From: Streptomyces sp. 3214.6
GTDB taxonomy: Bacteria; Actinomycetota; Actinomycetes; Streptomycetales; Streptomycetaceae
Assembly (NCBI RefSeq): GCF_900129855.1
Contig: NZ_LT670819.1
Location: 1,488,001 to 1,552,000 of the forward strand
DNA: 64,000 bases
Reading direction: 5' to 3'
Positions 1 through 9,383 of this stretch are shown here, one piece after another. Each line of letters begins with the position of its first letter. Within the stretch, counting starts at the first letter, position 1. The notes under the pieces were generated by a model. The model did not search any database and was not told the DNA's origin. It saw only the letters and a program-made list of their open reading frames with translations. The position numbers and the translations under genes are program-made.

Positions 1-1970
1 CGGCATTCGTACGACGCTGTCGGGTCGAGCCCGCGCAGCCGAAGCGCCGGAACGGGCTCGCCGAACCGCTGTGCCTGAAGCCAGGCGAGGACGACCGCCT
101 CGTCGCCGCGTACGTACTGGACGGCGCTCAGGCCACCGGCCGGCGGCCGCAGCCGATAGAGGTCGCCATGCTGCACGAGAGGCCGGATCTCCTTGTAGAG
201 GCCCACCCACTCGCGCGCCTCGGCCAGCTCCTCCTCGCTCCATTCGGAGAGGTCCCCTCCGACGCCGAGCACCCCGGCCATGGCGCTTACGAACCGGAAG
301 CGCAGCGAGCTGACCCGGCCGTTGAGCTGGGCGTTCGGGCTGTCCGTGACCCAGGCGGCCATGACCCTGGCGGGGTGGATCTGACTGAAGCCGTGCTGGA
401 TGTCGAGCCGGTCGAGGGGGTCGGTGTTGTCGGAGGTCCACACCTGGTCGGTGCGGCTCATGATGCCGAGGTCGATGCGTCCGCCGCCGCCCGAGCAGGA
501 CTCGAAGGCGACGCCCGGGTGGGCGGCCCGCAGCCGGTCCAGCAGGGCGTAGAGGGCCCGCACATGGTCCACCCAGAGGCGCTGCGGGTAGGGATCGTCC
601 GGCCAGCCGGCGTCGGTGAAACAGCGGTTGAAGTCCCACTTCACGTAGTCGACGGGGGCGCTGGACAGGAGGGCGTCGAGCTGTTCCCAGAGGTACTCCT
701 GGACGTCCTCGCGCGCGAGGTTCAGTACGAGCTGATTGCGGAACTCCGTCCGCTTTCGTCCCGTTTGGAACTGCACCCAGTCGGGGTGCGCCCGGTACAG
801 GTCGCTGTCGGGGTTGACCATCTCGGGCTCGACCCAGATGCCGAACTGCATACCGAGGGCGTGCACATAGTCGGCGAGCGGCTTCAGCCCCTTCGGGAAG
901 CGGTCGGGGTTGGGCCGCCAGTCACCGAGCCCGGCGTGGTCGCCGGTGCGCGCCCCGAACCAGCCGTCGTCGACGACGAACAGCTCGACGCCGATCGCCG
1001 CGGCGCGCCGGGCGAGGGTCGCCTGCTGCTCCTCGGAGATGTCGAAGTAGGTGGCCTCCCAGGAGTTGAAGAGCACCGGCCGGTCCCCCTCGGCGTCCGG
1101 GATCACGTGCGCCCGCTGGTAGGCGTGCCAGGTGCGGCTCGCCCCGCCGAACCCGGCGTCGCTCCACAGACCGGCGAAGACGGGCGTGATGAAGGACTCC
1201 CCCGTCGCCAGGCGCAGCAGGCCCGAGTCGTCGTAGCCGGCGCCACCGGTGATCTGCACGCGCGCGTCGGGGAGCTGGGCGACGGCGATCCGCCAGGAGC
1301 CCGACCAGCCGAGGGCACAGCCGTAGACCTCGCCGCGTTCCTCGGTCGCGTCGGTGTCCAGGGCGACCCAGGGCAGATGCTGGTGCCCCGTGTGGCCGCG
1401 GCGGCTGCCGATGACCTTCTCACCGTAGGTGAGGGGGGAGACGGTGAGCCGGGACTCCGCGGCCCAGCGGCCGTGCAGCTGCGACAGCCGCCAGCCCTCG
1501 CGCTCGGGCAGGGTCCAGACAGCGGAGTCGGCGCGCAGCAGCTCCAGCGGCCGCTCGTCCTCGTTGCGCAGGGTCGTCCAGCGTTCGACGACGTCTCCTC
1601 GCATCCGGTAGTGCAGGGTGACGGCGAGCCCGCCGTCCCGGAAGCGCAGCCGCAGACCGTCGCCGTCTACCTCGTACGCCTCGAAGGTCCACTCGGTGCC
1701 GCGCCGCTCTTCGGTGCGCACGGACAGGGCGGGCCGGACGAAGCGGGGGCCGCCCTCGACCGGGTACTCCTCGCGGCCGTCGAGCGGGCCCTCGAAGGAC
1801 GCCCCGCGCTCCGACGGCGGCAGCGCGGCGAGTGCCTCGGCGTCCGCGAGCGCGATGCCCGGGCCCCAGTGCAGGTGGATCAGCTCGTCGGCCTCGGTGA
1901 GATGGAGGGCGTAGCTGCTCGTGGGCCCCGAAAGGAGCCAGGTACGGCCGTTGTCGGCGATCTCGGGCAT
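1..1970 (-). CDS. alpha-galactosidase, GH36 family (3' end off the left edge)
   Basis: Hydrolyses terminal alpha-galactosides from oligosaccharides such as melibiose or raffinose. About 656 residues are visible from the ATG; the C-terminus lies beyond the left edge. There is an N-terminal beta-sandwich followed by a (beta/alpha)8 barrel. The barrel carries KWDFNR (codons 624-641), whose Asp446 is the expected GH36 nucleophile, and further on SCSGGGGRIDLG, where the Asp after Arg-Ile is the likely acid/base. No signal peptide is seen, so it probably acts in the cytoplasm on imported sugars. It diverges from the phosphatase gene across a 235-base spacer that holds a small inverted repeat and two DnaA-box sequences. 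The family assignment is firm; substrate is inferred from the family. Confidence 0.93.
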   Translation of the reverse strand, partial: MPEIADNGRTWLLSGPTSSYALHLTEADELIHLHWGPGIALADAEALAALPPSERGASFEGPLDGREEYPVEGGPRFVRPALSVRTEERRGTEWTFEAYEVDGDGLRLRFRDGGLAVTLHYRMRGDVVERWTTLRNEDERPLELLRADSAVWTLPEREGWRLSQLHGRWAAESRLTVSPLTYGEKVIGSRRGHTGHQHLPWVALDTDATEERGEVYGCALGWSGSWRIAVAQLPDARVQITGGAGYDDSGLLRLATGESFITPVFAGLWSDAGFGGASRTWHAYQRAHVIPDAEGDRPVLFNSWEATYFDISEEQQATLARRAAAIGVELFVVDDGWFGARTGDHAGLGDWRPNPDRFPKGLKPLADYVHALGMQFGIWVEPEMVNPDSDLYRAHPDWVQFQTGRKRTEFRNQLVLNLAREDVQEYLWEQLDALLSSAPVDYVKWDFNRCFTDAGWPDDPYPQRLWVDHVRALYALLDRLRAAHPGVAFESCSGGGGRIDLGIMSRTDQVWTSDNTDPLDRLDIQHGFSQIHPARVMAAWVTDSPNAQLNGRVSSLRFRFVSAMAGVLGVGGDLSEWSEEELAEAREWVGLYKEIRPLVQHGDLYRLRPPAGGLSAVQYVRGDEAVVLAWLQAQRFGEPVPALRLRGLDPTASYEC

Positions 1971-1992
1971 CAAACCCCCACTAATTCGAACA

Positions 1993-2008
1993 GGTGCAAT
2001 CAAGCACC
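1993..2008. promoter_or_regulatory. short inverted repeat upstream of the alpha-galactosidase
   Basis: GGTGC and GCACC flank a 6-base spacer about 25 bases upstream of the galactosidase ATG. It sits where an operator for a sugar-responsive repressor could lie. No regulator gene is adjacent, so this is only a candidate. Confidence 0.25.
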
Positions 2009-2058
2009 AACATCATCGAATGCGGTCGGCCCACCCGGCAACTTCACCCGGGCAATCC

Positions 2059-2110
2059 TGTGGACAACTCCTCACCTGGGCGGACGTCCGGTTCGCCGGC
2101 CTGTGGACAA
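2059..2110 (-). promoter_or_regulatory. two DnaA-box sequences in the same orientation
   Basis: TGTGGACAA occurs at 2059-2067 and again at 2102-2110. On the minus strand both read TTGTCCACA, the preferred Streptomyces DnaA box. The two copies are 43 bases apart, start to start, in a non-coding spacer between divergent genes. No replication genes are nearby, so this is not oriC; a role in DnaA binding or local regulation is inference. Confidence 0.45.
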
Positions 2111-2205
2111 CCCGTTGCCCCGGGAACCCATGTCGTATGGTCGGGAAGGTGTCCCGTCGGCCACCCCGAGCCGCGCCGACGATGACCGACAGGGAGGGAG
2201 CCCCA

Positions 2206-3003
2206 GTGACGCAGCAGATCCCGTCGACCGAGCCCGAGCTGGCCGGCGTGCGCAACTTCCGGGACGTGGGCGGCCTGCCGACCGTCGACGGCCGACGGGT
2301 GCGCCACGGCGTGCTGTTCCGCAGCGGCCACCTCGCGCACGCAACCGACGAGGACGCCGCGTTCCTGTCCGGCCTGGGCCTGCACACGATCTTCGACTTC
2401 CGCAACGCGGCGGACCAGAAGCTGGAGGGCCCGGACGTCGAGCTGCCGGGCGTGCGCAATGTGAACCTGCCGCTGTCGGACCCGGCGGACGGCTCCGAGT
2501 TCTGGAAGATGGTGCGCGACGGCCACATCGACCAGCTGCGCGAGATACTCGGCGACGGCAAGGCCGCGGGCCGGATGATCGCCTCCTACCGCACGATCGT
2601 CAAGGAGCGGACGGCGGAGCACTCACGGGTGCTTCACTCGCTCGCCGAGGACAGCGTCCCGGCCCTGATGCACTGCGCGGCGGGCAAGGACCGCGCGGGT
2701 CTGTCCATCGCGGTGACGCTGCTCGCCCTGGGCGTGGAGCGCGAGGCGATCCTCGCCGACTACCTGGAGTCCAACGCCAAGCACCGCCGCTACAAGGTGC
2801 GCCGCAGCGCCACCTCCGCCGAGGCCTACTCCCCCGAGGTCATGGAGCTGCTCAGCCCCCTGTTCGACGCCCGCGCGGAGTACCTCACGGCGGCGTTCGA
2901 GACCATCGAGGAGACCTGGGGCAGCGTCGACGCCTATCTGGAGCAGGGCCTCGGCCTCTCTCCCGAGACCCGCGAGCTGCTGCGCGAGCGGCTCCTCGAC
3001 TGA
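2206..3003 (+). CDS. tyrosine-protein phosphatase (Y_phosphatase3 type)
   Basis: A 265-residue protein-tyrosine/dual-specificity phosphatase-like enzyme. It carries GVRNFRDVGGLPT near the N-terminus, typical of this family, and the CX5R signature HCAAGKDRAG, with Cys157 as the predicted nucleophile. The GTG at 2206 was chosen because AGGGAGGGAG ends six bases upstream; an in-frame ATG at 2182 is possible but has no ribosome binding site. No signal peptide or membrane segment, so cytoplasmic. It stands alone, convergent with the DUF6126/regulator pair. The substrate cannot be read from the sequence. Confidence 0.9.
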   Translation: MTQQIPSTEPELAGVRNFRDVGGLPTVDGRRVRHGVLFRSGHLAHATDEDAAFLSGLGLHTIFDFRNAADQKLEGPDVELPGVRNVNLPLSDPADGSEFWKMVRDGHIDQLREILGDGKAAGRMIASYRTIVKERTAEHSRVLHSLAEDSVPALMHCAAGKDRAGLSIAVTLLALGVEREAILADYLESNAKHRRYKVRRSATSAEAYSPEVMELLSPLFDARAEYLTAAFETIEETWGSVDAYLEQGLGLSPETRELLRERLLD

Positions 3004-3038
3004 CAGCCGCTCCGGCACCGACCCCGCACCGCAGGGCC

Positions 3039-3161
3039 CTACTGGCTGGCCCCCACCTCGAACAGCAGCCAGAGGAAGCCGGCGAAGAGGTGCCCCACGG
3101 CGATGTAGATGATCAGCCGGATCCACAGGGTGCGGGGGAACTTCTCCTCGAAGTCGCTCAT
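3039..3161 (-). CDS. DUF6126-like single-pass membrane microprotein
   Basis: A 40-residue protein with an acidic/basic N-terminus (MSDFEEKFPRTLW) followed by one hydrophobic segment, roughly residues 13-36. It matches my recollection of the DUF6126 family, which sits next to XRE-cupin regulators in streptomycetes. Its ATG overlaps the regulator's TGA (ATGA at 3158-3161), and GGAGAG lies six bases upstream, so it should be translated with the regulator. The function is unknown; a small membrane partner or effector of the regulator's regulon is inference. Confidence 0.75.
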   Translation of the reverse strand: MSDFEEKFPRTLWIRLIIYIAVGHLFAGFLWLLFEVGASQ

Positions 3162-3790
3162 GGCGTCTCTCCGGTCTCTGAAGGGGTCGGGCCCAGGCAC
3201 AGCGTGGCCGTGGGGCTCTGCAGCAGGGTGTGGACGAAGAGGAGCTCGACCCCGTCGGCGTCCTGTGCGGCGATGCGGTGCGGGGTCAGCGAGTCGAAGT
3301 GCGCGCTGTCACCGGGCCCGAGCAGTTCCGTGGTGTCCCCGAGGCGCAGCCGCAGCCGGCCCCGCAGGACGTGCAGCCACTCCTCCCCGGGGTGCACCCG
3401 CACGATGTCGCCCTGGGAGCCGTACGGGACATGGACGCGCAGGGCCTGCATCCCGCGCCCGGAGGCGCCGGCCTGCCAGTACGTCCAGCCGCCCGCGCGG
3501 GTGGGCTCCATGCCGGCGGCGCGCACGACGGCGTCCCGGTCGGCGACCGTCTCGCCGAGCAGTTCCGAGACCGTCGTACCGTAGATGCGGGCGAGCGCGA
3601 GCAGCATCGGCAGCGAGGGCTGGCGCAGGCCGGTCTCCAGGCGGGAGAGGTGCCCCGGCGACAGTCCGGCGGCCCGGGCCGCGGCCTCCAGGGTGAGGGC
3701 GGTCCGGCGGCGCAGGGCGCGCAGCTGGGGGGCGACGACGGAAAGAGCCTCGGCGTGTTCCGCCGAGGGCTCGGACTCGGGCGAGCTCAT
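3158..3790 (-). CDS. XRE-family regulator with C-terminal cupin domain
   Basis: A 210-residue regulator. Residues about 20-75 form an XRE helix-turn-helix (LTLEAAARAAGLSPGHLSRL), and about 110-190 a cupin barrel that likely binds a small ligand (VHPGEEWLHVLRGRLRL). It lies between hpnO and the microprotein with which it is coupled. Upstream at 3811-3845 is a duplicated palindrome that is probably its own operator, suggesting autoregulation. The ATG is the natural domain start, but GGAGG is only one base from it, so the start or mode of initiation is slightly uncertain. The position directly downstream of the hopanoid operon may be regulatory or only synteny. Confidence 0.9.
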   Translation of the reverse strand: MSSPESEPSAEHAEALSVVAPQLRALRRRTALTLEAAARAAGLSPGHLSRLETGLRQPSLPMLLALARIYGTTVSELLGETVADRDAVVRAAGMEPTRAGGWTYWQAGASGRGMQALRVHVPYGSQGDIVRVHPGEEWLHVLRGRLRLRLGDTTELLGPGDSAHFDSLTPHRIAAQDADGVELLFVHTLLQSPTATLCLGPTPSETGETP

Positions 3791-3810
3791 GCCTCCATTT
3801 CACGCCCGCC

Positions 3811-3845
3811 TTGCCTCCGGGGCAAATTTCTTGCCCCGGAGGCAA
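3811..3845. promoter_or_regulatory. duplicated palindromic operator upstream of the XRE-cupin gene
   Basis: Two 15-base arms, TTGCCTCCGGGGCAA at 3811-3825 and TTGCCCCGGAGGCAA at 3831-3845, are exact reverse complements separated by five bases. Each arm is itself a TTGCC-N5-GGCAA palindrome, so there are two dyad sites with centres 20 bases apart. They lie 21-55 bases upstream of the regulator's ATG, an ideal place for cooperative repressor binding. The structure could also act as a terminator for the hopanoid operon, but no T-run follows the stem. Confidence 0.7.
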
Positions 3846-3864
3846 AACGGCCGGCGGGAACGGT

Positions 3865-5250
3865 TCAGCGGTTGGCCACCGCCTGCTTCACCAGGGTCTT
3901 GCTGAAGTCCCACATCAGACCGCCGCCGCTGTGGGCGTCGTCCATCACGGCGGTGAAGGCGTCGACGAACCGGTCCACCTCCCGCTCGCCGACGATCAAC
4001 GGCGGGATCAGCTTGATCACCTCCAGGTGGTCGCCGGAGACCTGGGTGAGGATCCGGTGCCGCTGCATCAGCGGGACGACCACCATCTGCGCGAACAGTC
4101 CCTTGCGGGCCGCCTGGAGCATGGTCCAGCGGCTGCGCAGCTTCAGCGACCTGGGCTTGCCGAACTCGATGCCGATCATCAGGCCCCGGCCGCGGACGTC
4201 GGCCAGCAGCTCGTACTTGTCGACCAGGGCGGCGAGCCGGGACCTCAGAGAATCGCCCGTCGCGCGGGCGTTCGCGACGATCTGCTCGTTCTCCATGACG
4301 GACAGCACCGCGAGCCCGGCCGCCATGGCCTGCGCGTTGGAGCCGAAGCTCGCCGAGTGCACCAGCACCCGGTCCATCGACGAGTAGACCTTCTTGAAGA
4401 TCCAGTCCTTGCCAAGGGTGGCGCCCACCGGCACATACCCGCCGGACAGCGCCTTGGCCACGCACACCAGGTCCGGCTCCACGCCCTCCTCGTGCTGGTG
4501 GGCGTAGAAGTCGCCGGTCCGGCCGAGGCCCGTCTGCACCTCGTCGGCGATGAGCAGCGCCTTGTGCTTGTGCAGCAGCTCCTGGGCGGCCCGCAGATAG
4601 CCGGGCGGCGTCTCGTGCACCCCCTTGCCCTGGATCGGTTCGACGATCAGGGCGGCGACGTCGCCCTTGTGCAACTCCCGTGCCAGCGCGTCGAGATCGC
4701 CGAGCGGGACGGCCGTGTCGGGCAGCAGGGGCGCGAACCCGTCCCGGAAGCCGTCCTCGCCGTTCACCGACAGTGAGCCCGTGGTGAGTCCGTGGAAGGC
4801 GTGGTCGCAGTACAGGACCCTCGGTCTGCCGGTCGCGTACCGGGCGAACTTCAGCGCGGTCTCCACCGCCTCGGTGCCGCTGTTGCCGAAGAACACCCGG
4901 TCCAGGTGCGGGCTGTGCGTGAGGAGCTTCTCGGCCAGCAGTCCGGGCAGCGGCTGGCAGTCGAAGCGGGTGAGGTCGGCGAGCTGGGCGTCCAGGACGT
5001 CGTGCAGCGCCTTGCGCACGACGGGGTGGTGGCGGCCCAGGCCCATCACGCCGAACCCGGCGAGCATGTCCAGGTAGTCGTTCCCGTCCGCGTCCCAGAA
5101 ATACGCGCCCTCGCCGCGTTCGTAGACCTTGTCGAAGCCGATGGTGTGCAGCATGCGCGGCAGTTGGTGGTTGAGGTACCTGCCGTGCAGCTCGTAGCGC
5201 TCGGCTCCGCGCTCGGCCAGGAGGGCGCCGAGGTCGAACTCGGTGGTCAT
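3865..5250 (-). CDS. hpnO: hopanoid aminotransferase HpnO (class III, PLP)
   Basis: A 461-residue class III PLP aminotransferase. The PLP lysine is Lys266 in [15 protein letters not shown], preceded by the Asp of [13 protein letters not shown]. In hopanoid producers HpnO converts ribosylhopane to aminobacteriohopanetriol; that role is assigned from position as the last gene of this operon, since sequence alone would only say acetylornithine/ornithine-type aminotransferase. The ATG overlaps the dxs stop (ATGA at 5247-5250) and AAGGAG lies eight bases upstream, so translation is coupled. Cytoplasmic, acting on a membrane lipid. Confidence 0.9.
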   Translation of the reverse strand: MTTEFDLGALLAERGAERYELHGRYLNHQLPRMLHTIGFDKVYERGEGAYFWDADGNDYLDMLAGFGVMGLGRHHPVVRKALHDVLDAQLADLTRFDCQPLPGLLAEKLLTHSPHLDRVFFGNSGTEAVETALKFARYATGRPRVLYCDHAFHGLTTGSLSVNGEDGFRDGFAPLLPDTAVPLGDLDALARELHKGDVAALIVEPIQGKGVHETPPGYLRAAQELLHKHKALLIADEVQTGLGRTGDFYAHQHEEGVEPDLVCVAKALSGGYVPVGATLGKDWIFKKVYSSMDRVLVHSASFGSNAQAMAAGLAVLSVMENEQIVANARATGDSLRSRLAALVDKYELLADVRGRGLMIGIEFGKPRSLKLRSRWTMLQAARKGLFAQMVVVPLMQRHRILTQVSGDHLEVIKLIPPLIVGEREVDRFVDAFTAVMDDAHSGGGLMWDFSKTLVKQAVANR

Positions 5251-7169
5251 TCAGCTTTCTCCTTGACTGCGCCGGCGAGCGGACCGTCGGCGGACCTGAC
5301 ATCCCGGACGGCCAGGCTCGCGCCGATCCGGCCGGCAACCTCGACGGGGGTGAGGCCGATGTCGGCGAGCACCTCACCGCGCTTGGCGTGCGCGAGGAAC
5401 TGCTCGGGGATCCCGAACCGCCGTACGGGCACGTCGACTTCGGCGTCGCCGAGGGCCAGCGCTACGGCCGAACCGACGCCGGCGGCACGGCTGTTGTCCT
5501 CAACGACGGCCACCAGGCGGTGTTCGGCGGCGAGGCCGGGCAGCGCCGGGTCGACGGGTTTGACCCAACGCGGGTCGACGACGGTGCAGTCGACACCCCG
5601 GGCCGCCAACAGCTCGGCGGCCTGCAGACACACCGGCGCCATGACGCCGACGGCCACGAGGAGCACCTCCGGGCGTTCGCCCCGGTGCAGCACGTCCATG
5701 CCGCCCGCCCGGCCGACCGCGGGGATCTCGGGCCCGACCGACTCCTTCGGGAAGCGGACCAGCGTCGGCGCGTCATCCACCGCGACCGCCTCCCGCAACT
5801 GCGCGCGCAGTTGCTCGGCGTCGCGCGGGGCCGCGATGCGCAGTCCCGGGACGACCTGGAGCACGGACATGTCCCACATGCCGTTGTGGGAGGCGCCGTC
5901 GACGCCGGTGACCCCGGCCCGGTCCAGCACGAACGTCACCCCGCAGCGGTGCAGTGCCACGTCCATCAGCAGCTGGTCGAAGGCCCGGTTGAGGAACGTG
6001 GCGTAGACGGCGACGACCGGGTGCAGGCCCCCGGTCGCCAGGCCGGCCGCGCTCACGGCCGCGTGCTGCTCGGCTATGCCGACGTCCCACACCCGCTCCG
6101 GAAAGCGTTCGGCGAACCGGCCGAGCCCCACCGGGTGCAGCATGGCCGCGGTGATCGCCACGACGTCGTCCCGTTCCTCGCCGATCGCCACGATCTCGTC
6201 GCCGAACACGGACGTCCAGGACGGCCCGCTGGAGGGGATGAGCGGTGCGCAGGTCAGCGGGTCCATCACGCCGACGGTGTGGAAGTGGTCCTCCTCGTGC
6301 GCCAGCGCGGGCTCGTAGCCCCGCCCCTTCTCGGTGAGGCAGTGCACCAGTACCGGCCCGTGGAAGCGCTTGGCCCGGCGCAGCGCTGACTCGACGGCCT
6401 TGATGTCGTGCCCGTCGATCGGGCCGACGTACTTCAGGCCGAGGTCCTCGAACATGCCCTGGGGCGCGAAGGCGTCCTTGAAGCCCTTCTTCGCGCCGTG
6501 CAGCGACTCGTAGACCGTGTGACCGACCACCGGGGTGCGCAGCAGGACGTCCTTCCCCCAGGCCAGCATCCTCTCGTAGCCGTCGGTCGTGCGCAGGGTC
6601 GCCAGATGGTTGGCGAGCCCGCCGATGGTCGGCGCGTAGGAGCGTTCGTTGTCGTTGACGACGATGATCAGCGGCCGGTCCTTGGCGGCGGCGATGTTGT
6701 TCAGCGCCTCCCAGGCCATGCCGCCGGTGAGCGCGCCGTCGCCGATGACCGCGACGACATGCCCCTTCTCGCCCTGTACCTGACGGGCCTTGGCCAGCCC
6801 GTCGGCCCAGCCGAGCGCGGTCGAGGCGTGCGAGTTCTCGATGACGTCGTGCTCGGACTCCTCACGGGAGGGATAGCCGGACAGGCCGCCCTTGCCGCGC
6901 AGCTTGGAGAAGTCCTGACGCCCTGTCAGAAGCTTGTGCACGTAGCTCTGGTGGCCGGTGTCCCACAGGATGCGGTCGACCGGCGACTCGAAGACCCGGT
7001 GCAGGGCGATGCTCAGCTCCACCACGCCCAGGTTGGGCCCGAGGTGTCCGCCGGTCCTGGCGACCGCGTGCACCAGGAACTCCCTTATCTCTTCGGACAG
7101 TTCACCGAGTTCCGCCTCGGACAGCGCCTTCAGGTCGCGTGGTTGCCGGATGTTCTCCAGGATCGTCAC
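5247..7169 (-). CDS. dxs: 1-deoxy-D-xylulose-5-phosphate synthase
   Basis: A 640-residue thiamine-diphosphate enzyme that condenses pyruvate and glyceraldehyde-3-phosphate in the first MEP step. The N-terminal domain has [19 protein letters not shown] and the thiamine motif [16 protein letters not shown]; the middle and C-terminal transketolase domains follow at about 310-620. The GTG at 7169 follows a GAAGGGGG site and gives the normal family length. Streptomycetes usually carry a housekeeping dxs elsewhere, so this copy probably boosts flux to hopanoids. It overlaps hpnO and is preceded by ispG with a 26-base gap. Confidence 0.95.
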   Translation of the reverse strand: MTILENIRQPRDLKALSEAELGELSEEIREFLVHAVARTGGHLGPNLGVVELSIALHRVFESPVDRILWDTGHQSYVHKLLTGRQDFSKLRGKGGLSGYPSREESEHDVIENSHASTALGWADGLAKARQVQGEKGHVVAVIGDGALTGGMAWEALNNIAAAKDRPLIIVVNDNERSYAPTIGGLANHLATLRTTDGYERMLAWGKDVLLRTPVVGHTVYESLHGAKKGFKDAFAPQGMFEDLGLKYVGPIDGHDIKAVESALRRAKRFHGPVLVHCLTEKGRGYEPALAHEEDHFHTVGVMDPLTCAPLIPSSGPSWTSVFGDEIVAIGEERDDVVAITAAMLHPVGLGRFAERFPERVWDVGIAEQHAAVSAAGLATGGLHPVVAVYATFLNRAFDQLLMDVALHRCGVTFVLDRAGVTGVDGASHNGMWDMSVLQVVPGLRIAAPRDAEQLRAQLREAVAVDDAPTLVRFPKESVGPEIPAVGRAGGMDVLHRGERPEVLLVAVGVMAPVCLQAAELLAARGVDCTVVDPRWVKPVDPALPGLAAEHRLVAVVEDNSRAAGVGSAVALALGDAEVDVPVRRFGIPEQFLAHAKRGEVLADIGLTPVEVAGRIGASLAVRDVRSADGPLAGAVKEKAE

Positions 7170-7195
7170 GTCGGGCCCCCTTCGGTCCGTGCTGT

Positions 7196-8350
7196 TCAAC
7201 TCACGGTGACGGCCGGCTCCCCCGACACGCCGTCCTGTTCCATCTGCTCGGCGATCTTCATCGCTTCCTCGATGAGGGTCTGAACGATCTTCGACTCGGG
7301 CACGGTCTTGATGACCCGCCCCTTCACGAAGATCTGCCCCTTGCCGTTGCCGGAGGCGACGCCGAGGTCGGCCTCGCGGGCCTCGCCGGGGCCGTTGACC
7401 ACGCAGCCCATGACGGCGACGCGCAGCGGGACCTCCATGCCCGTGAGGCCCGCGGTGACCTCTTCGGCCAGCTTGTACACGTCGACCTGGGCGCGGCCGC
7501 AGGACGGGCAGGAGACGATCTCCAGCCGCCGCTGCCTGAGGTTCAGGGACTCCAGGATCTGGATGCCGACCTTGACCTCCTCGGCCGGCGGCGCGCTCAG
7601 CGACACCCGGATCGTGTCGCCGATGCCCTGCGACAGCAGCGCGCCGAAGGCCACCGCCGACTTGATCGTGCCCTGGAACGCCGGGCCCGCCTCCGTGACA
7701 CCCAGGTGCAGCGGGTAGTCGCACTGGGCGGCGAGCTGCCGGTACGCCTCGATCATCACCACCGGGTCGTTGTGCTTGACCGAGATCTTGATGTCGCGGA
7801 AGTCGTGCTCCTCGAAGAGGGACGCCTCCCAGAGTGCCGACTCGACGAGAGCCTCCGGGGTGGCCTTGCCGTACTTCTGGAGCAGCCGTCGGTCCAGCGA
7901 ACCGGCGTTGACCCCGATCCGGATCGGCGTGCCGTGGTCCCTCGCGGCCCGCGCGATCTCCCTCACCTTGTCGTCGAACTGCTTGATGTTGCCGGGATTG
8001 ACGCGTACGGCCGCACAGCCCGCCTCGATCGCCGCGAAGACGTACTTCGGCTGGAAGTGGATGTCCGCGATCACCGGGATCTGCGACTTGCGCGCGATCG
8101 TCGACAGGGCGTCGGCGTCGTCCTGCGTGGGGCAGGCGACGCGGACGATCTGACAGCCGGACGCGGTGAGTTCCGCGATCTGCTGCAGGGTGGCGCCGAT
8201 GTCCGACGTACGCGTCGTCGTCATCGACTGCACCGACACCGGGGCCCCGCCCCCGACCGCCACCGGCCCGACCTGGATCCGCCGCGACTCGCGTCGCGCC
8301 GCCAGGGGCCGGACCGGCATCTCGGGGACGCCCAGGGAAACGGCGGTCAC
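7196..8350 (-). CDS. ispG: 4-hydroxy-3-methylbut-2-en-1-yl diphosphate synthase
   Basis: A 384-residue [4Fe-4S] enzyme (GcpE) of the MEP pathway that makes HMBPP from MEcPP. The TIM-barrel part contains [19 protein letters not shown]; the cluster ligands are in [11 protein letters not shown] and [11 protein letters not shown]. The GTG at 8350 gives the standard length and lies five bases after the hpnH stop; the ribosome binding site is weak, so coupling to hpnH is likely. With dxs it forms a two-gene isoprenoid-supply module inside the hopanoid operon. Confidence 0.95.
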   Translation of the reverse strand: MTAVSLGVPEMPVRPLAARRESRRIQVGPVAVGGGAPVSVQSMTTTRTSDIGATLQQIAELTASGCQIVRVACPTQDDADALSTIARKSQIPVIADIHFQPKYVFAAIEAGCAAVRVNPGNIKQFDDKVREIARAARDHGTPIRIGVNAGSLDRRLLQKYGKATPEALVESALWEASLFEEHDFRDIKISVKHNDPVVMIEAYRQLAAQCDYPLHLGVTEAGPAFQGTIKSAVAFGALLSQGIGDTIRVSLSAPPAEEVKVGIQILESLNLRQRRLEIVSCPSCGRAQVDVYKLAEEVTAGLTGMEVPLRVAVMGCVVNGPGEAREADLGVASGNGKGQIFVKGRVIKTVPESKIVQTLIEEAMKIAEQMEQDGVSGEPAVTVS

Positions 8351-8355
8351 GGCCG

Positions 8356-9378
8356 TCAGTCCCGGTTTCCGTTGACGGTCTCGCGCATGGCACGCAGGGA
8401 CTCCTTGAGGGAGCCCATGGTGGCGAGGACGGCGGTGGGCTCGTAGCCGCAGTGCGCCATGCAGTTGGCGCAGCGCGGGTCCTTGCCGCGGCCGTACTTG
8501 TCCCAGTCGGTGTCCTCGATGAGTTCGCGGTACGTCGGCACGTACCCGTCGCTCATCAGGTAGCAGGGCCGCTGCCAGCCGAAGAGCGAGTAGTTCGGGA
8601 TCGCCCACGCGGTGCACGGGAAGTCGACCTTGCCCTCCAGGAAGTCCAGGAAGAGCGGGGAGTGGTTGAGCCGCCAGCGGCGGCGGTTGCCGCCCGAGAA
8701 GGCCTTCTTGAACAGCTCGCGGGTCTGCTCCACGCCCAGGAAGTGCTCCTGGTCGGGCGCCTTCTCGTAGGCGTAGGCGGGCGAGATCATCATCTCGTCG
8801 ACCTTGAGGTCGTCGTTGAGGAAGTTGAGCACCTCGATGATGGTCTGCGGGGTGTCGGTGTTGAAGAAGGTCGAGTTGGTGGTGACCCGGAAGCCGCGCC
8901 GCTTGGCCTCCTTGATGGCCGCCACGGCCTCGTCGAAGACGCCCTCCTTCGCCACGGACTCGTCGTGCCGCTCACGCAGCCCGTCGATGTGCACGGCGAA
9001 GGCGAAGTACGGGGAGGGCGTGAACTGGTCCATCTTCTTGCGCAGCAGCATGGCGTTGGTGCAGAGGAAGACGTACTTCCTCCTGGCCACCAACTGTCGC
9101 ACGATCTCGTCGATCTGAGGGTGCATCAGGGGCTCGCCGCCCGCGATGGACACCATCGGCGCACCGGACTCCAGCACCGCGCCCACGGCCTGGGCGACCG
9201 GCATGCGCTGCTTGAGCACTCCCGCCGGATGCTGGATCTTGCCGCACCCCTCGCACTTGAGGTTGCAGGCGAAGAGGGGCTCCAGTTCGACGATGAGCGG
9301 GAACTTCTCCCGCTTACGGAGCTTCTGTTCGGCCAGGTATGTAGCGACCTTGATGGACTGGCGCAGCGGCATGGCCAT
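8356..9378 (-). CDS. hpnH: adenosyl-hopene transferase HpnH (radical SAM)
   Basis: A 340-residue radical SAM enzyme that adds the 5'-deoxyadenosyl group to diploptene to give adenosylhopane, the first step of side-chain extension. The cluster-binding motif is [12 protein letters not shown] with Cys38, Cys42 and Cys45. A C-terminal cysteine group, [12 protein letters not shown], is characteristic of the HpnH family. The ATG at 9378 has GGAGG eight bases upstream; an upstream in-frame GTG at 9387 overlaps that site and is less likely. Five bases separate it from hpnG. Confidence 0.95.
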   Translation of the reverse strand: MAMPLRQSIKVATYLAEQKLRKREKFPLIVELEPLFACNLKCEGCGKIQHPAGVLKQRMPVAQAVGAVLESGAPMVSIAGGEPLMHPQIDEIVRQLVARRKYVFLCTNAMLLRKKMDQFTPSPYFAFAVHIDGLRERHDESVAKEGVFDEAVAAIKEAKRRGFRVTTNSTFFNTDTPQTIIEVLNFLNDDLKVDEMMISPAYAYEKAPDQEHFLGVEQTRELFKKAFSGGNRRRWRLNHSPLFLDFLEGKVDFPCTAWAIPNYSLFGWQRPCYLMSDGYVPTYRELIEDTDWDKYGRGKDPRCANCMAHCGYEPTAVLATMGSLKESLRAMRETVNGNRD

Positions 9379-9383
9379 GTGGC

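Noticed and set aside
168..3584. Very long plus-strand open frame (over 1,100 codons) opposite the galactosidase and running through the phosphatase region
   Set aside because: It is an antisense/out-of-frame artefact of high GC; its translation is low-complexity Arg/Gly/Ala/Pro with no domain, while the other strand encodes clear GH36 motifs.
7170..8393. N-terminal extension of dxs through the ispG region
   Set aside because: It is an out-of-frame reading of ispG; dxs homology begins at the GTG at 7169.
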